A stretch of DNA of 64,000 nt from Flavobacterium reichenbachii (GTDB lineage: Bacteria; Bacteroidota; Bacteroidia; Flavobacteriales; Flavobacteriaceae). The translations under genes and the position numbers were made by a program. A model generated the notes under the pieces. The model searched no databases and was not told the DNA's origin. It saw nothing but the letters and a program-made list of their open reading frames with translations. The stretch is from positions 1 to 64,000 of the forward strand of contig NZ_MUHF01000012.1 of the NCBI RefSeq assembly GCF_002217435.1, given 5' to 3'. This document shows, in pieces, positions 18,181 through 27,029 of the stretch. Each line of letters begins with the position of its first letter. Position 1 is the stretch's first letter.

Positions 18181-18876
18181 TTATTTAATACTGATTTTTA
18201 TTAAATCATCATTTTTCAAAATTGTAGTTCTTTTAGATTTTAAATTAAAAAGAAATAAAAAGTTTTCTGTTTTGCCAATATATTTGAGACTTCGGTCTGT
18301 ATAATAAGTCTTTTCTTTAAATAAAATGACATAATTTAATTTATCTTTATTCTCGATAATTTTGTAAGCATCAGTATATCCATACATTACCGTGTATAAT
18401 ATAACGCTTATAGAAATGTATAGTCCAAATGGTAAAGTTAATTTTGTAGAAGATAAAAATATGCGTAAAAAACCAAGGAATATGAACAAACCAACAAATA
18501 TAATTTCTATAGTTTTAACTGTAGAATTACTGTAATAATAAGAAAGGAAACTAATTAATATTAACGTCAAGATTGCTAAACTTAAAGAAATTTTGCGTTG
18601 ATTTTTATACTTTATTGGTGTGTCACTTTTAAGAGCTAAATTTTGAGCTCTATTTTGAGCTATGTCAAATAAAGATAGAAAAATGCTAATTCCAAAAATG
18701 CATAAATATAGTAATATGTCATCAATGAATGTTGTAATAAATTCTTGTATTCCAATATAATCTACAATTGAAATATTAAATGCTTTATAATAAATAACTA
18801 GTTTAATTGAACTACATAATAAGATGAATATACTTCCAAGTGGTAGTAATTGCATCAATTTTTCAATTTTTTCCAT
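18181..18876 (-). CDS. multi-pass membrane protein, unknown
   Basis: 231 residues with five or six hydrophobic helices (about 12-30, 44-66, 92-112, 120-140, 145-168) and a soluble, lysine-rich C-terminus of about 60 residues with strands such as NYVILFKEKTYYTDRSL. No family recognised. Very AT-rich compared with the core genes further right. Isolated by repeat elements on both sides. Confidence 0.55.
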   Translation of the reverse strand: MEKIEKLMQLLPLGSIFILLCSSIKLVIYYKAFNISIVDYIGIQEFITTFIDDILLYLCIFGISIFLSLFDIAQNRAQNLALKSDTPIKYKNQRKISLSLAILTLILISFLSYYYSNSTVKTIEIIFVGLFIFLGFLRIFLSSTKLTLPFGLYISISVILYTVMYGYTDAYKIIENKDKLNYVILFKEKTYYTDRSLKYIGKTENFLFLFNLKSKRTTILKNDDLIKISIK

Positions 18877-18913
18877 ATTAATATTGTTTTATATTAAAAA
18901 TATTATTATTACC

Positions 18914-19058
18914 TACTGCGCTGTGCGAAGTCTTCCGACTTCGTACAAGTTCCTATATTCCGTTCCAAAATTAATTTTTTTGATTCACTTTGTTGATTAT
19001 TGGAGTGGGTACGAAGTCGGGAGACTTCGCATAACTATTTGGAGACTTCGTAGAGAGG
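18914..19058. repeat. MITE-like inverted-repeat element, copy C1
   Basis: About 145 bp. Left arm CTGTGCGAAGTCTTCCGACT, right arm GTACGAAGTCGGGAGACTTC, then a further GGAGACTTCGTAGAGAGG that can pair with the outermost left end. The core (CCTATATTCCGTTCCAAAAT and a TTGATTCACTTTGT stretch) is nearly identical to copy C2 at 19652. It ends about 15 bp from the stop codon of the 19073 gene. Confidence 0.88.
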
Positions 19059-19072
19059 ATTTTTTAATTTAA

Positions 19073-19606
19073 TCAATATTTAAAATTACTTCGACCAGTT
19101 AAATTATCTAACATTTTTTTCAAATTACTTTTATTTATGTTTCGATCTTCTAAGCTTTGCATATTATCAACATATTTTTTAAAAATACTCCAATAATAGC
19201 TTTCTTTGTTTATACCTGCCCAAAAATTATCACTTTTCCAACAACATATGGCGAAATAGCCAAACATATAGTGTGCAACATCTTTTTTGATTAGTCCAGA
19301 ATTAACTGCAATAGCAATTTGTTCGTAATAACCTAAAAAATAGTATCTATCTATTAAAGGAATATTTATTAAGTTAATATCGTCATCTTCGAGATAACTG
19401 TTTATTGTTATAATTCTATTTTCCGTCATTAATGTTGTTTTGAATTTATCAAAAAGCTCGGCTCTTTTTTGTCTTCCTTGGAGTCTATATTCAATAATTG
19501 CTTTTAGTAAGGTACAGAATGTTAAAAGGCCTACAAATGATGAAATCAAAATTGTTAATGTGTCCTTATTGTTTGTAAAAAAAAATGTTATTTCGTTTGA
19601 TGTCAT
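19073..19606 (-). CDS. membrane-anchored protein, possibly DUF4760-like
   Basis: 177 residues. One hydrophobic segment at about 16-38 after a short polar start, then a helical cytoplasmic-type region (LFDKFKTTLMTENRIITINSYLED ... YYFLGYYEQIAIAVNSGLIK). The layout (one membrane helix, then a helical domain with a Y-F-LGYYE--A--V--GLI pattern) resembles DUF4760-type proteins of unknown function. It is flanked by two direct copies (C1, C2) of the same 145-bp element. Confidence 0.55.
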   Translation of the reverse strand: MTSNEITFFFTNNKDTLTILISSFVGLLTFCTLLKAIIEYRLQGRQKRAELFDKFKTTLMTENRIITINSYLEDDDINLINIPLIDRYYFLGYYEQIAIAVNSGLIKKDVAHYMFGYFAICCWKSDNFWAGINKESYYWSIFKKYVDNMQSLEDRNINKSNLKKMLDNLTGRSNFKY

Positions 19607-19651
19607 GATTTAATCAATTTTTTTAGTATAAATTTCTTCTAAAAACTAATT

Positions 19652-19796
19652 CCCTACGCTGTGCGAAGTCTCCCGACTTCGTACACGTTCCTATATTCCG
19701 TTCCAAAATTAATTTTTTTGATTCACTTTGTAGATATTGGGCGGGTACGAAGTCGGGAGACTTTGCACAGCTATTTGGAGACTTCGTGCAGCGGGG
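19652..19796. repeat. MITE-like inverted-repeat element, copy C2
   Basis: 145 bp, same orientation and nearly the same sequence as copy C1. Left arm GCTGTGCGAAGTCTCCCGAC, right arm GTCGGGAGACTTTGCACAGC, with an additional right-end GGAGACTTCGTGCAGCGGGG. The last base lies directly against the stop codon of the HEPN-type gene at 19797. Confidence 0.9.
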
Positions 19797-21659
19797 TTAT
19801 GAAAATTGCCAAGATTGTTTGAGTATTTCATCATACAAATGTTCTATTTCATTTATTTTTTTATTAGAGTTTACTTTTAGTTGATTTTTTATATTGTCGC
19901 AATATGCTTCTAGTTCATAAAATATTTCCACTTTGCTAAACGCTTCTTTATTTTCACATTTAATATATCTAAAAACGCAATAAGAAAGTAGTTTACCAAT
20001 ATACCATTCTAAGTGATTCCAAAGATTTGAATATTCATTAATAAATTTACCTGAATGAACAATTTGGTTTCGATGTAGATAAATTCGATCTAATTGAAAT
20101 TTTATTAGCTCTTCTGATGAATTTATTTTGTCGATCCAATATTGAACCTTTATATTATTCTTACCGGTATATTTATCATTTAAATTGCAAAAGTCATTAC
20201 ATAATAGATTAGAATTCTCTTTTATGAGATTAAAAGGATCATTACTTGCATTAAATGTTGTACAAAGCCAATACAAATAGATTTTTAAGCCGTCAGAAGT
20301 GTAATTTAGATAGTTAGTGTGAATCCCGATAGGATCAAAACATTTGCCATTTAACCAATTACAATTGGAATACCTTAATGCAAATGATGTGATTTCTCTA
20401 CCAATTGTACCTACACTTAACGATTTTGATACAAAATGTTGCACATTCATTATATCATTATCTTGCATTCTATATGGTAATAAAGTTTCCAATGATGTCC
20501 AAAGTAATGATAAGGAATTTTCAATTGATTTAGATCCTAATGCCAAATTATAATAATATAAACTATCGGATATATCTTCGATATAAGGTATATCGGTTTT
20601 ATCATTAAAATCATAATCAAATGATTTACTTAATGACTGTAATGTTTCTAATAACGAACTTTTTCTTTTACTTACATTTAGTGGATCAATGTTAAAATTA
20701 GATTTTTGAAAGTTATGTTTTGGGGCATCAGTAAATTTCCAAAATACTCGTTCGAAAAAATCATTAAGAGGTGTTAAGTCCATTCGATCTCTAGAAATAA
20801 CATATTTTTTTAAACAAATCTCATAAAGATTTCTTAGGTAGTTATGGGGATCTATTGTAGAACGTTCAATTTTAAAAAAAACATCTTTATCTCCTTTAAG
20901 ACGAGGAAATAGATAATTAGTTTTTATGTCTGTATATTTTACAATATTAAAAGGAACAGATTTATTATTTAAATAATCCGAAATAGTCTGTATTTCAATG
21001 CTTTTTTCTTTTGTTTTTATTAAAAAAGTGTAATTTGAAAGTTGACTTTTAAATTTACTTACGATTCTTAAAGCAGATTTGTTGCCATTTGCCTTGTCAA
21101 TAAATCTAAATGAAATATCGCTAATGCTAGTTGTCGAATAACCTTTAAAAATTAAGTATGGAATTAAACAATCAATTATTAAGTCAATTTTTTTAGCGTA
21201 TCTTTCGAAATTTGTTGATTGAAAATCTATTAAATTTATTTCACTTATAATATTGTTTAAGTATTCAATTTCAAGTCTCTTAGAATTTATTCTGGACTTA
21301 TTATGAAGATCAGTTAAATCTTTTGCACTTTCTTTGATTTTATTATGATTTACGTTTTTGTAGTACAATACAATATCACCGTGATACTTGTTTAAAATAA
21401 AATCATTAATAATGCTTGCTTTAATATTTTCTGACTTAGATTCGTTTAAAAGACTTAGTAGTCGATTAATTGATTTAATACGTTTTAAAGCTAATTGGCT
21501 AACTTCACAAATTTCTTCAATTAATGTGTAGCCATTTGATGTTCTATGTCTATTTGAAATTATTTCTTCAAAATCAACTTTTTGTTTAACCCTTTCTATA
21601 AAATACTTTGATAAGTCTGTGTGGGAACTATTCCATCCATTTTTTTGTGCTATCCACAT
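19797..21659 (-). CDS. ApeA-like HEPN-domain protein, possible defence nuclease
   Basis: 620 residues, no signal peptide or membrane helix. The C-terminal half looks like an ApeA-type HEPN domain: SIENSLSLLWTSLETLLPYR at about 378-397 is the usual opening helix, and RNQIVH (R530 to H535) is the RX4H motif of HEPN ribonucleases, sitting in a helix (LDRIYLHRNQIVHSGK). The N-terminal 350 residues are helical and charged and not recognised. In established families such HEPN proteins cleave RNA and act in phage defence or toxin systems; here that role is inferred from the motif and the accessory, AT-rich setting. A repeat element touches its stop codon; the next gene upstream (21833-22876) is 173 bp away. 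Confidence 0.65.
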   Translation of the reverse strand: MWIAQKNGWNSSHTDLSKYFIERVKQKVDFEEIISNRHRTSNGYTLIEEICEVSQLALKRIKSINRLLSLLNESKSENIKASIINDFILNKYHGDIVLYYKNVNHNKIKESAKDLTDLHNKSRINSKRLEIEYLNNIISEINLIDFQSTNFERYAKKIDLIIDCLIPYLIFKGYSTTSISDISFRFIDKANGNKSALRIVSKFKSQLSNYTFLIKTKEKSIEIQTISDYLNNKSVPFNIVKYTDIKTNYLFPRLKGDKDVFFKIERSTIDPHNYLRNLYEICLKKYVISRDRMDLTPLNDFFERVFWKFTDAPKHNFQKSNFNIDPLNVSKRKSSLLETLQSLSKSFDYDFNDKTDIPYIEDISDSLYYYNLALGSKSIENSLSLLWTSLETLLPYRMQDNDIMNVQHFVSKSLSVGTIGREITSFALRYSNCNWLNGKCFDPIGIHTNYLNYTSDGLKIYLYWLCTTFNASNDPFNLIKENSNLLCNDFCNLNDKYTGKNNIKVQYWIDKINSSEELIKFQLDRIYLHRNQIVHSGKFINEYSNLWNHLEWYIGKLLSYCVFRYIKCENKEAFSKVEIFYELEAYCDNIKNQLKVNSNKKINEIEHLYDEILKQSWQFS

Positions 21660-21832
21660 ATTTTAATTTTTTTAACAAATAAAAAACACAATTGACAATA
21701 ATGACAAACATCGACTTTATTTTAAATAAAAAACCAAGTAAAAATACCTGATTTATTTAAAATAGTTTTGTTATAATAAATCCTTTTAATTGAATTGTTT
21801 TACGGAAAATATATAAAACGAATTATAAATGA

Positions 21833-22876
21833 TTATGAATTTTTTAGCAATTCTTGGTAAAAGTTATATTGTTCAGAAAAATGATTAGCTTTTTGTATAT
21901 CACTTATGTAATACAATTCATTTACTCCAGATTCAGTTTTTAAATGGATAGAACCATATTCTACAATTGGGATTGTATAATTATTTACAAATCTTTTGTC
22001 AGGAGAACCATCTTTGTTAACTCGATACCAAGTTTCTCCAACTATTTTAGTGTCAGCGGGGATATCTTGACTTTCTTCTAAAAATCTAGACACAGAGTAA
22101 TCTAATTGAAGATCGTTATAATCTAAAATAGCGATATCTTCCTTAGTTTTAAAATAAATGACAAAATTTGGATAGAAATAAAAATCACCTCCATTAAAAT
22201 TTTCAAATTGAAATGACTTTTCATTTGTTTGGAGACCTTTAATTGAATTGAAAGAGAATTCAACTTCATTTCTTGACATTGACGTTTGTGCAGCAGATTT
22301 TGTTTCCATATTTCTTTCGGAATAAGTCATATCCCATATTTTAGAAGAGCCTTTAAGCGTCGTAAATGCACTTATAAGATCAGAGTATTTTTCTTTTAAT
22401 TTTATGGAACTGTATTCGTAAGTTATGTTTAAATAAGATTCTTTTTCAACTTCTTTAATAGCATCTAAGTCATTTCTATTTTGCTCAACTTCATATGTTA
22501 ATCTTTGAATTTTCTTTTTGAACAAAAATCTAAAAAAAGATTTTTGCGTTTTGTTAAGCTCCTGAGAAAGAAAATCAAGACTTTTAGAATATTTAATTGC
22601 TTCAGTTCCTACCGTTTCTCTTTGAAAATGTAATTTGATGATTTGTTCCCTTATATTTTTAAAATTACTTGAGTTTAATCTTTCAGTATTGAAATCACTT
22701 TCAATTTTTCCATACTCTATTTTATTAAATAGCTTGTTTAGGATATTTACTGCTAAATTTTTCCCATCATTTTTAGCATCTTCATACATAGAAGAATCTA
22801 AATTTTCTTCGTGATTTGAAAGTACATTTCCTTTTACTGTTAATAATAAATCGGGGTGAGTAAATGTTTTAGACAT
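21833..22876 (-). CDS. hypothetical coiled-coil protein beside the HEPN gene
   Basis: 347 residues, cytoplasmic. Residues about 60-175 are strongly helical and charged (HFQRETVGTEAIKYSKSLDF, then LTYEVEQNRNDLDAIKEVEK), likely a coiled coil with a short basic KSFFRFLFKKKIQRL stretch. The C-terminal third is beta-rich (GGDFYFYPNFVIYFKTKEDI, then a VGETWYRVNKDGSPDKRF segment) and ends in YGSIHLKTESGVNELYYISD. The C-terminal layout is known to me from uncharacterised bacterial proteins but I cannot name the family. Same strand as the HEPN gene, which it may accompany functionally. Confidence 0.5.
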   Translation of the reverse strand: MSKTFTHPDLLLTVKGNVLSNHEENLDSSMYEDAKNDGKNLAVNILNKLFNKIEYGKIESDFNTERLNSSNFKNIREQIIKLHFQRETVGTEAIKYSKSLDFLSQELNKTQKSFFRFLFKKKIQRLTYEVEQNRNDLDAIKEVEKESYLNITYEYSSIKLKEKYSDLISAFTTLKGSSKIWDMTYSERNMETKSAAQTSMSRNEVEFSFNSIKGLQTNEKSFQFENFNGGDFYFYPNFVIYFKTKEDIAILDYNDLQLDYSVSRFLEESQDIPADTKIVGETWYRVNKDGSPDKRFVNNYTIPIVEYGSIHLKTESGVNELYYISDIQKANHFSEQYNFYQELLKNS

Positions 22877-22998
22877 AATTAATTTTTATGAGATTATTAT
22901 TTCGGTTTAAAAAGTAAAATTTCTTCGTTTATCAAAATTAAATCCCCTTAAGTGGCTGATTTTACGGAAATCCATAAAAGCCAATTAAAAAATCGAAA

Positions 22999-23098
22999 AT
23001 CTCTAGCCCTGATAGAAGTGAAAATCCTTTTGTGCCGGTCCCGAGGCTTCGGGAGGCACAAAATATTGTAACGAATCCCGAAGCGTCGGGAGGAAACA
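22999..23098. repeat. dispersed Flavobacterial repeat with GC hairpins
   Basis: Begins with CTCTAGCCCTGATAGAAGTG and contains the hairpins TCCCGAGGCTTCGGGA (23039-23054) and CCCGAAGCGTCGGGAGG (from 23077). From memory, the opening string is a common dispersed intergenic repeat in Flavobacteria. GC-rich compared with its surroundings. It fills most of the 340-bp gap before prfA. Confidence 0.7.
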
Positions 23099-23183
23099 GC
23101 TCCCAAAAACCATTATAATTCTGCTAAAAAATCTACCTAAAAAACTCAAAAGCTTTATGATAGAATTTTCCACAAAAATTTCG

Positions 23184-23191
23184 TAATTTTG
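23184..23191 (+). promoter_or_regulatory. -7 box of the prfA promoter
   Basis: TAATTTTG matches the Bacteroidota consensus TAnnTTTG and ends 24 bp before the prfA ATG. No convincing -33 TTTG is visible at the usual spacing. Confidence 0.5.
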
Positions 23192-23215
23192 CAGTCCAAT
23201 AAAAGGAATTAGAAA

Positions 23216-24292
23216 ATGTTAGATAGACTTCAATATGTAAAGCAGCGTTTTGATGAGATTTCGGATTTGATTATTCAGCCGGATGTTATTGCTGATCAAA
23301 AGCGTTATGTGCAGCTCAACCAGGAATATAAAAGCATAAAAGCTTTGGTTGAAAAGAGAGAAGAATACATTCTTGTTTTAGCCAATATTGACGAAGCAAA
23401 CGAAATTATTGCTGACGGAAGTGATGCAGATATGACCGAAATGGCCAAAATGCAATTGGATGAAGCAAAAGAGCGTCTGCCTCAGCTTGAGGAGGAAATC
23501 AAATTTATGTTGATCCCAAAAGATCCTGAAGATGCTAAAAATGTTATGGTAGAGATTCGCGCCGGAACGGGTGGGGACGAAGCCAGTATTTTTGCGGGAG
23601 ATCTATTCAGAATGTATACCAAATATTGCGAAGGCATGGGTTGGAGAACTTCTGTTGTAGATATGAACGAGGGAACTTCTGGAGGTTTTAAAGAGGTAAT
23701 TTTTGAGGTTTCTGGAGAAGATGTTTACGGAACTTTGAAGTTTGAAGCTGGTGTTCACCGTGTACAGCGTGTTCCTCAGACGGAAACTCAAGGTCGTGTG
23801 CATACATCTGCTGCTACGGTAATGGTTTTGCCAGAAGCAGAAGAGTTTGATGTACAGATCGATATGAACGATGTTCGTGTAGATTTCTTCTGTTCGTCTG
23901 GACCTGGAGGACAATCTGTAAATACGACGAAATCTGCGGTACGTTTAACACACATTCCGACAGGATTGGTGGCGCAGTGTCAGGATCAGAAATCGCAGCA
24001 TAAAAATAAAGACAAAGCGTTAAATGTATTACGTTCTCGTTTGTACGAACAGGAATTGGCCAAAAAAGAAGCCGAAGATGCTACAAAACGTACATCTCAG
24101 GTAAGTTCTGGTGACCGTTCTGCTAAGATTCGTACGTACAACTACGCTCAGGGTCGTGTAACGGATCACAGAGTTGGTTTGACTTTGTACGATCTGGGAA
24201 ATATCATGAATGGAGACATTCAGAAAATTGTTGCCGAATTACAATTGGTAAACAATATGGAGAAATTAAAGGAAGCGTCTGAAGTTTACTAA
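23216..24292 (+). CDS. prfA: peptide chain release factor 1
   Basis: Class I release factor that ends translation at UAA and UAG. The 358-residue product has the peptidyl-tRNA hydrolysis motif GGQ at 231-233 within [16 protein letters not shown] and the RF1-type codon-reading region, with PQT at 187-189 in the place of the PxT anticodon tripeptide (RF2 would have SPF). Length matches RF1 (E. coli about 360). Single gene with its own promoter-like box and a stack of terminators behind it. No prmC-like methyltransferase gene is adjacent. Confidence 0.97.
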   Translation: MLDRLQYVKQRFDEISDLIIQPDVIADQKRYVQLNQEYKSIKALVEKREEYILVLANIDEANEIIADGSDADMTEMAKMQLDEAKERLPQLEEEIKFMLIPKDPEDAKNVMVEIRAGTGGDEASIFAGDLFRMYTKYCEGMGWRTSVVDMNEGTSGGFKEVIFEVSGEDVYGTLKFEAGVHRVQRVPQTETQGRVHTSAATVMVLPEAEEFDVQIDMNDVRVDFFCSSGPGGQSVNTTKSAVRLTHIPTGLVAQCQDQKSQHKNKDKALNVLRSRLYEQELAKKEAEDATKRTSQVSSGDRSAKIRTYNYAQGRVTDHRVGLTLYDLGNIMNGDIQKIVAELQLVNNMEKLKEASEVY

Positions 24293-24350
24293 GGTTCTGA
24301 GGTACTAAATTGCTAGGATTCTAAGTTTTTTAGACTGTTTATAAAGATAA

Positions 24351-24376
24351 AACCGAACTTTTGTTCGGTTTTTTTG
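24351..24376 (+). terminator. prfA intrinsic terminator
   Basis: AACCGAAC at 24351-24358 pairs with GTTCGGTT at 24363-24370 across a four-base loop and is followed by a T-run. The 24294-24330 stretch before it (GAGGTACTAAATTGCTAGGA and following) is one of the dispersed CTAAG-type intergenic repeats also seen near 25917, 26006, 38912 and 39131. Confidence 0.88.
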
Positions 24377-24500
24377 TTTGAAATAAGATAAAGAATCACA
24401 TTTACCTTTGAATTTCGTCTCTTAAACCTTTGTTTCTTAAAAAAAGAAAGAGCCTTCTTTCTTTTTTATAACTCGCTTATAATCTTATACTTTCATAGAA

Positions 24501-24540
24501 AAAACTTAACCTACATATGTTCTGGTTAAGTTTTTTTTTT
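24501..24540 (+). terminator. second intrinsic terminator
   Basis: AAAACTTAACC at 24501-24511 pairs with GGTTAAGTTT from 24524 and is followed by ten or more T. A weaker AAAGAAAG/CTTTCTTT hairpin lies at 24443-24466. Together they isolate prfA from the gene at 24592. Confidence 0.8.
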
Positions 24541-24591
24541 ATTTTTTTTATTTGATATTTACGAAACTAATCAACCAATTAAAATTAATTT

Positions 24592-25914
24592 ATGAAGAAA
24601 ACTTTACTTTTTTGCTTCTTCTTTGGAAGCTTTTTCTATGCCGAAGGGCAATCGTATTTTGGATACAGAGATGATAATTATGCCGGAATTCAAGGTGCAA
24701 TATTTAATCCGTCTGCGATTGTTGAATCTAAATATAAAGCCGAGATTATTATTTCATCTATTAGTGCAACAGGCCAAAATGATTTGTATGGTGTTAATTT
24801 TATTCATGTTCTGGACCGCGGTTATGATCTGGAGACCAGTGCAAATAAACATTTTAAAACCAATAATAAAGGAAACTTTAATATAGATGCCTTAGGTCCG
24901 TCGTTTATGATGGAAATTACGCCTAAGCATAGTGTAGCTGTTTTCTCAAGAGTTAGAAGTGTAACCAGTCTTGTCGATATAAACGGTGAGCTTATAGATG
25001 AGGTAAATAAAAAAATTGATGGATCTAATAGTTTTTTGATCACTGGTGGCAACCCCAATGCAGTTACCAATTCATGGGCAGAGATTGGAGCCAGCTACGC
25101 TACTGTATTGTTAGATCGTGAGGAGCATTTTATTAAAGGCGGTCTTACTTTAAAATATTTGATGGCGGGGGTAAACGGTTATATCAACGGAAGTGATTTG
25201 AGTGTAGCATTTAATAGAAATAATGCAAATCCTGCTTTGAGCGAATATTATTCGACTGGAACATTAAAAACAGCGGCAAGTTACGATTATCAAAACGGAG
25301 AAAATGCTGGGTTTGATGCCGCTTCGGCTGGTGTAGGTATGGATCTGGGTTTTACGTATGAATACCGTACCAACTGCCATAATTGTGCTGGCAACCGATA
25401 TAAATTTAGGGTTGCGGCATCTGTGACTGACATCGGTAAGGTTAATTATAAAAATATTGTCGAAAACACATACAATCTAACGGGAAGAGTAACTCAGAAT
25501 GATATTGATAATGCTGATGATGTTTTCGATTTTTTTGACTCTAATTATACAAAGGTTTCCTCGAGAAAAGGAGTGAAGGCAAATTTACCAACAACTGTAC
25601 ACACCAACTTTGACTGGAATATAGACAACATGTTTTACTTGAATCTTAGCAGCGATTTCGGATTAATTGACGCTAAAAAAATCAACGCCGCCACAATCGC
25701 AAATTCGGTTACATTTACGCCAAGATACGAAACCAGGCAGTTTAGTTTTTATCTCCCAATTACCTGGATGGAATACAGCGGTACACAGATAGGAGCCGGA
25801 TTTAGAGCTGGACCATTATTTATTGGTTCCGGATCTCTTGTTTCTAATTTTGTTTCCAACAACTCCAAAGCAATTAATTTGTATGCAGGTTTGAAGATTC
25901 CAATTTATAATTGA
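24592..25914 (+). CDS. DUF5723-family outer-membrane protein
   Basis: 440 residues with a signal peptide (MKKTLLFCFFFGSFFYAEGQ). The mature part opens SYFGYRDDNYAGIQGAIFNP, then shows many aromatic, amphipathic strands (HSVAVFSRVRS, FIKGGLTLKYLMAG, MDLGFTYEYR, YKFRVAASVTDIGKVNYKN, FYLPITWMEYSG) and ends in AINLYAGLKIPIYN, the profile of a beta-barrel with an aromatic near-terminal residue. This start and barrel layout match DUF5723 proteins of Bacteroidota, whose function is unknown. Single gene with terminators on both sides. Confidence 0.8.
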   Translation: MKKTLLFCFFFGSFFYAEGQSYFGYRDDNYAGIQGAIFNPSAIVESKYKAEIIISSISATGQNDLYGVNFIHVLDRGYDLETSANKHFKTNNKGNFNIDALGPSFMMEITPKHSVAVFSRVRSVTSLVDINGELIDEVNKKIDGSNSFLITGGNPNAVTNSWAEIGASYATVLLDREEHFIKGGLTLKYLMAGVNGYINGSDLSVAFNRNNANPALSEYYSTGTLKTAASYDYQNGENAGFDAASAGVGMDLGFTYEYRTNCHNCAGNRYKFRVAASVTDIGKVNYKNIVENTYNLTGRVTQNDIDNADDVFDFFDSNYTKVSSRKGVKANLPTTVHTNFDWNIDNMFYLNLSSDFGLIDAKKINAATIANSVTFTPRYETRQFSFYLPITWMEYSGTQIGAGFRAGPLFIGSGSLVSNFVSNNSKAINLYAGLKIPIYN

Positions 25915-25960
25915 AAAGGGACTGAGGTGCTAAAATCTTGAGGGATTTATCATATATAAA

Positions 25961-25998
25961 AAAACGAGAATCTGAACAAAGTTCGAATTCTCGTTTTT
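25961..25998 (+). terminator. terminator after the DUF5723 gene
   Basis: AAAACGAGAAT pairs with ATTCTCGTTTT at 25986-25996, flanked by A- and T-runs, so it could work in both directions. The remaining 26000-26214 has a CTAAG-type dispersed repeat (26006-26035) and AT-rich sequence without coding signal. Confidence 0.85.
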
Positions 25999-26214
25999 TA
26001 GTCTTAAAACCTCAGTGCCTAAGCACCTAACCTTAAAAATATATAGTGAAGTATTAACTGATTAACCGTTTTTTAAGAACGTATAAACGAGTTAGATACC
26101 TAGAAATACTCTCGTAAATTCAAAACATTTATATATGTTAGAGTAAATGGTCACACCATTTTTGATAATTATTGTATTTAACTTTTCCATAATGCATGTA
26201 TTTAAGTCAGACAA

Positions 26215-26610
26215 TTACTCTTGCGATGATTCGTATTGTAATGATTCTTCTTTTTGTTCATTTTCTTCGTTTGAAGATTCAGAAGATTCATGTGGTTTAG
26301 AAACTAAATTGGTTACAATAAGCTGTAATACAGATCCTAATATGCCTTTGAACATAGTGTCGCTTTTGCCGACAATAAATCTTTTGGCAAGATATCCGAT
26401 TCCGATGCTCATTACTGATTGTGCCAGATTACTTTTGAAACCGATTGTTTCGTTGATTTCTTCGACCGTATTGCGGATAAGATTTAGAGGTTTCAAATTT
26501 TCTTTGATATCATCGATCTCATCTTTTATTGCACACCATTCCTCATCTTGTCGATTTTCTAGTAACTGAATCCTCTGATTTAAGGTATTAATGTCATAAA
26601 TAGTTCCCAT
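26215..26610 (-). CDS. hypothetical protein at the end of the stress cluster
   Basis: 131 residues. Starts with a helical, acidic segment (NQRIQLLENRQDEEWCAIKD and following), has one hydrophobic, glycine-containing stretch at about 65-80 and another at 88-105 (SVMSIGIGYLAKRF; FKGILGSVLQLIVTNLV), and ends in an acidic, serine-rich tail. No family recognised. It follows the holin-like gene by 22 bp and is probably part of the same transcript. Confidence 0.6.
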   Translation of the reverse strand: MGTIYDINTLNQRIQLLENRQDEEWCAIKDEIDDIKENLKPLNLIRNTVEEINETIGFKSNLAQSVMSIGIGYLAKRFIVGKSDTMFKGILGSVLQLIVTNLVSKPHESSESSNEENEQKEESLQYESSQE

Positions 26611-26632
26611 AAGAATATTTTTAATATATAAA

Positions 26633-26995
26633 TCAGTTTTTAGTTTCTTCTTTTAAAATACTGGAAACAATCATGTTTCCAATTGGAGTTTTAATGATTC
26701 TATGCTGTGTTTTATGCAAAACCACGGCTACAATTAAGTAGAAAAGCGCCATGGCAAAAAAGCCGTAATAATACTCACCAAGCAGTTTTCCCAGCCATAA
26801 ACTAATCCCTATATTAAGGAATAGGGTAAAAAATGCAACAACAGCTCCAACCGCTATTCTTGATGTTACTGTAGACAGTGCGTCGGCAGCGGCTGCGATA
26901 GTTTTAAGTTTAATTAATTCTAAACTTGTTTTAGCATAGTCTTCTGCCTTCTCATAAAGATTAAGATTTTCATTTGTTGTTGCATTTGATTCCAT
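26633..26995 (-). CDS. holin-like membrane protein (phage holin / holin-X type)
   Basis: 120 residues. A polar N-terminus with a short amphipathic helix (EKAEDYAKTSLELIKLKTIA) leads into two transmembrane helices (about 46-68 and 73-95) and ends in a basic tail. This matches the small two-helix proteins annotated as phage holin family or holin superfamily III in Bacteroidota stress clusters; a lysis role is not implied. Next to YtxH and DUF5670 proteins, its usual company. Confidence 0.75.
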   Translation of the reverse strand: MESNATTNENLNLYEKAEDYAKTSLELIKLKTIAAAADALSTVTSRIAVGAVVAFFTLFLNIGISLWLGKLLGEYYYGFFAMALFYLIVAVVLHKTQHRIIKTPIGNMIVSSILKEETKN

Positions 26996-27029
26996 GATAT
27001 AGGGTTTTATGGTTTGAAAAATTCACTTT

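Noticed and set aside
17951..19796. The inverted-repeat elements considered as insertion sequences.
   Set aside because: They are under 150 bp and encode no transposase; non-autonomous or REP-like status fits better.
26147..26569. Plus-strand open frame of 140 codons opposite the 26215 gene.
   Set aside because: Serine/cysteine-rich shadow of an acidic minus-strand gene; the minus-strand gene has the better start and operon context.
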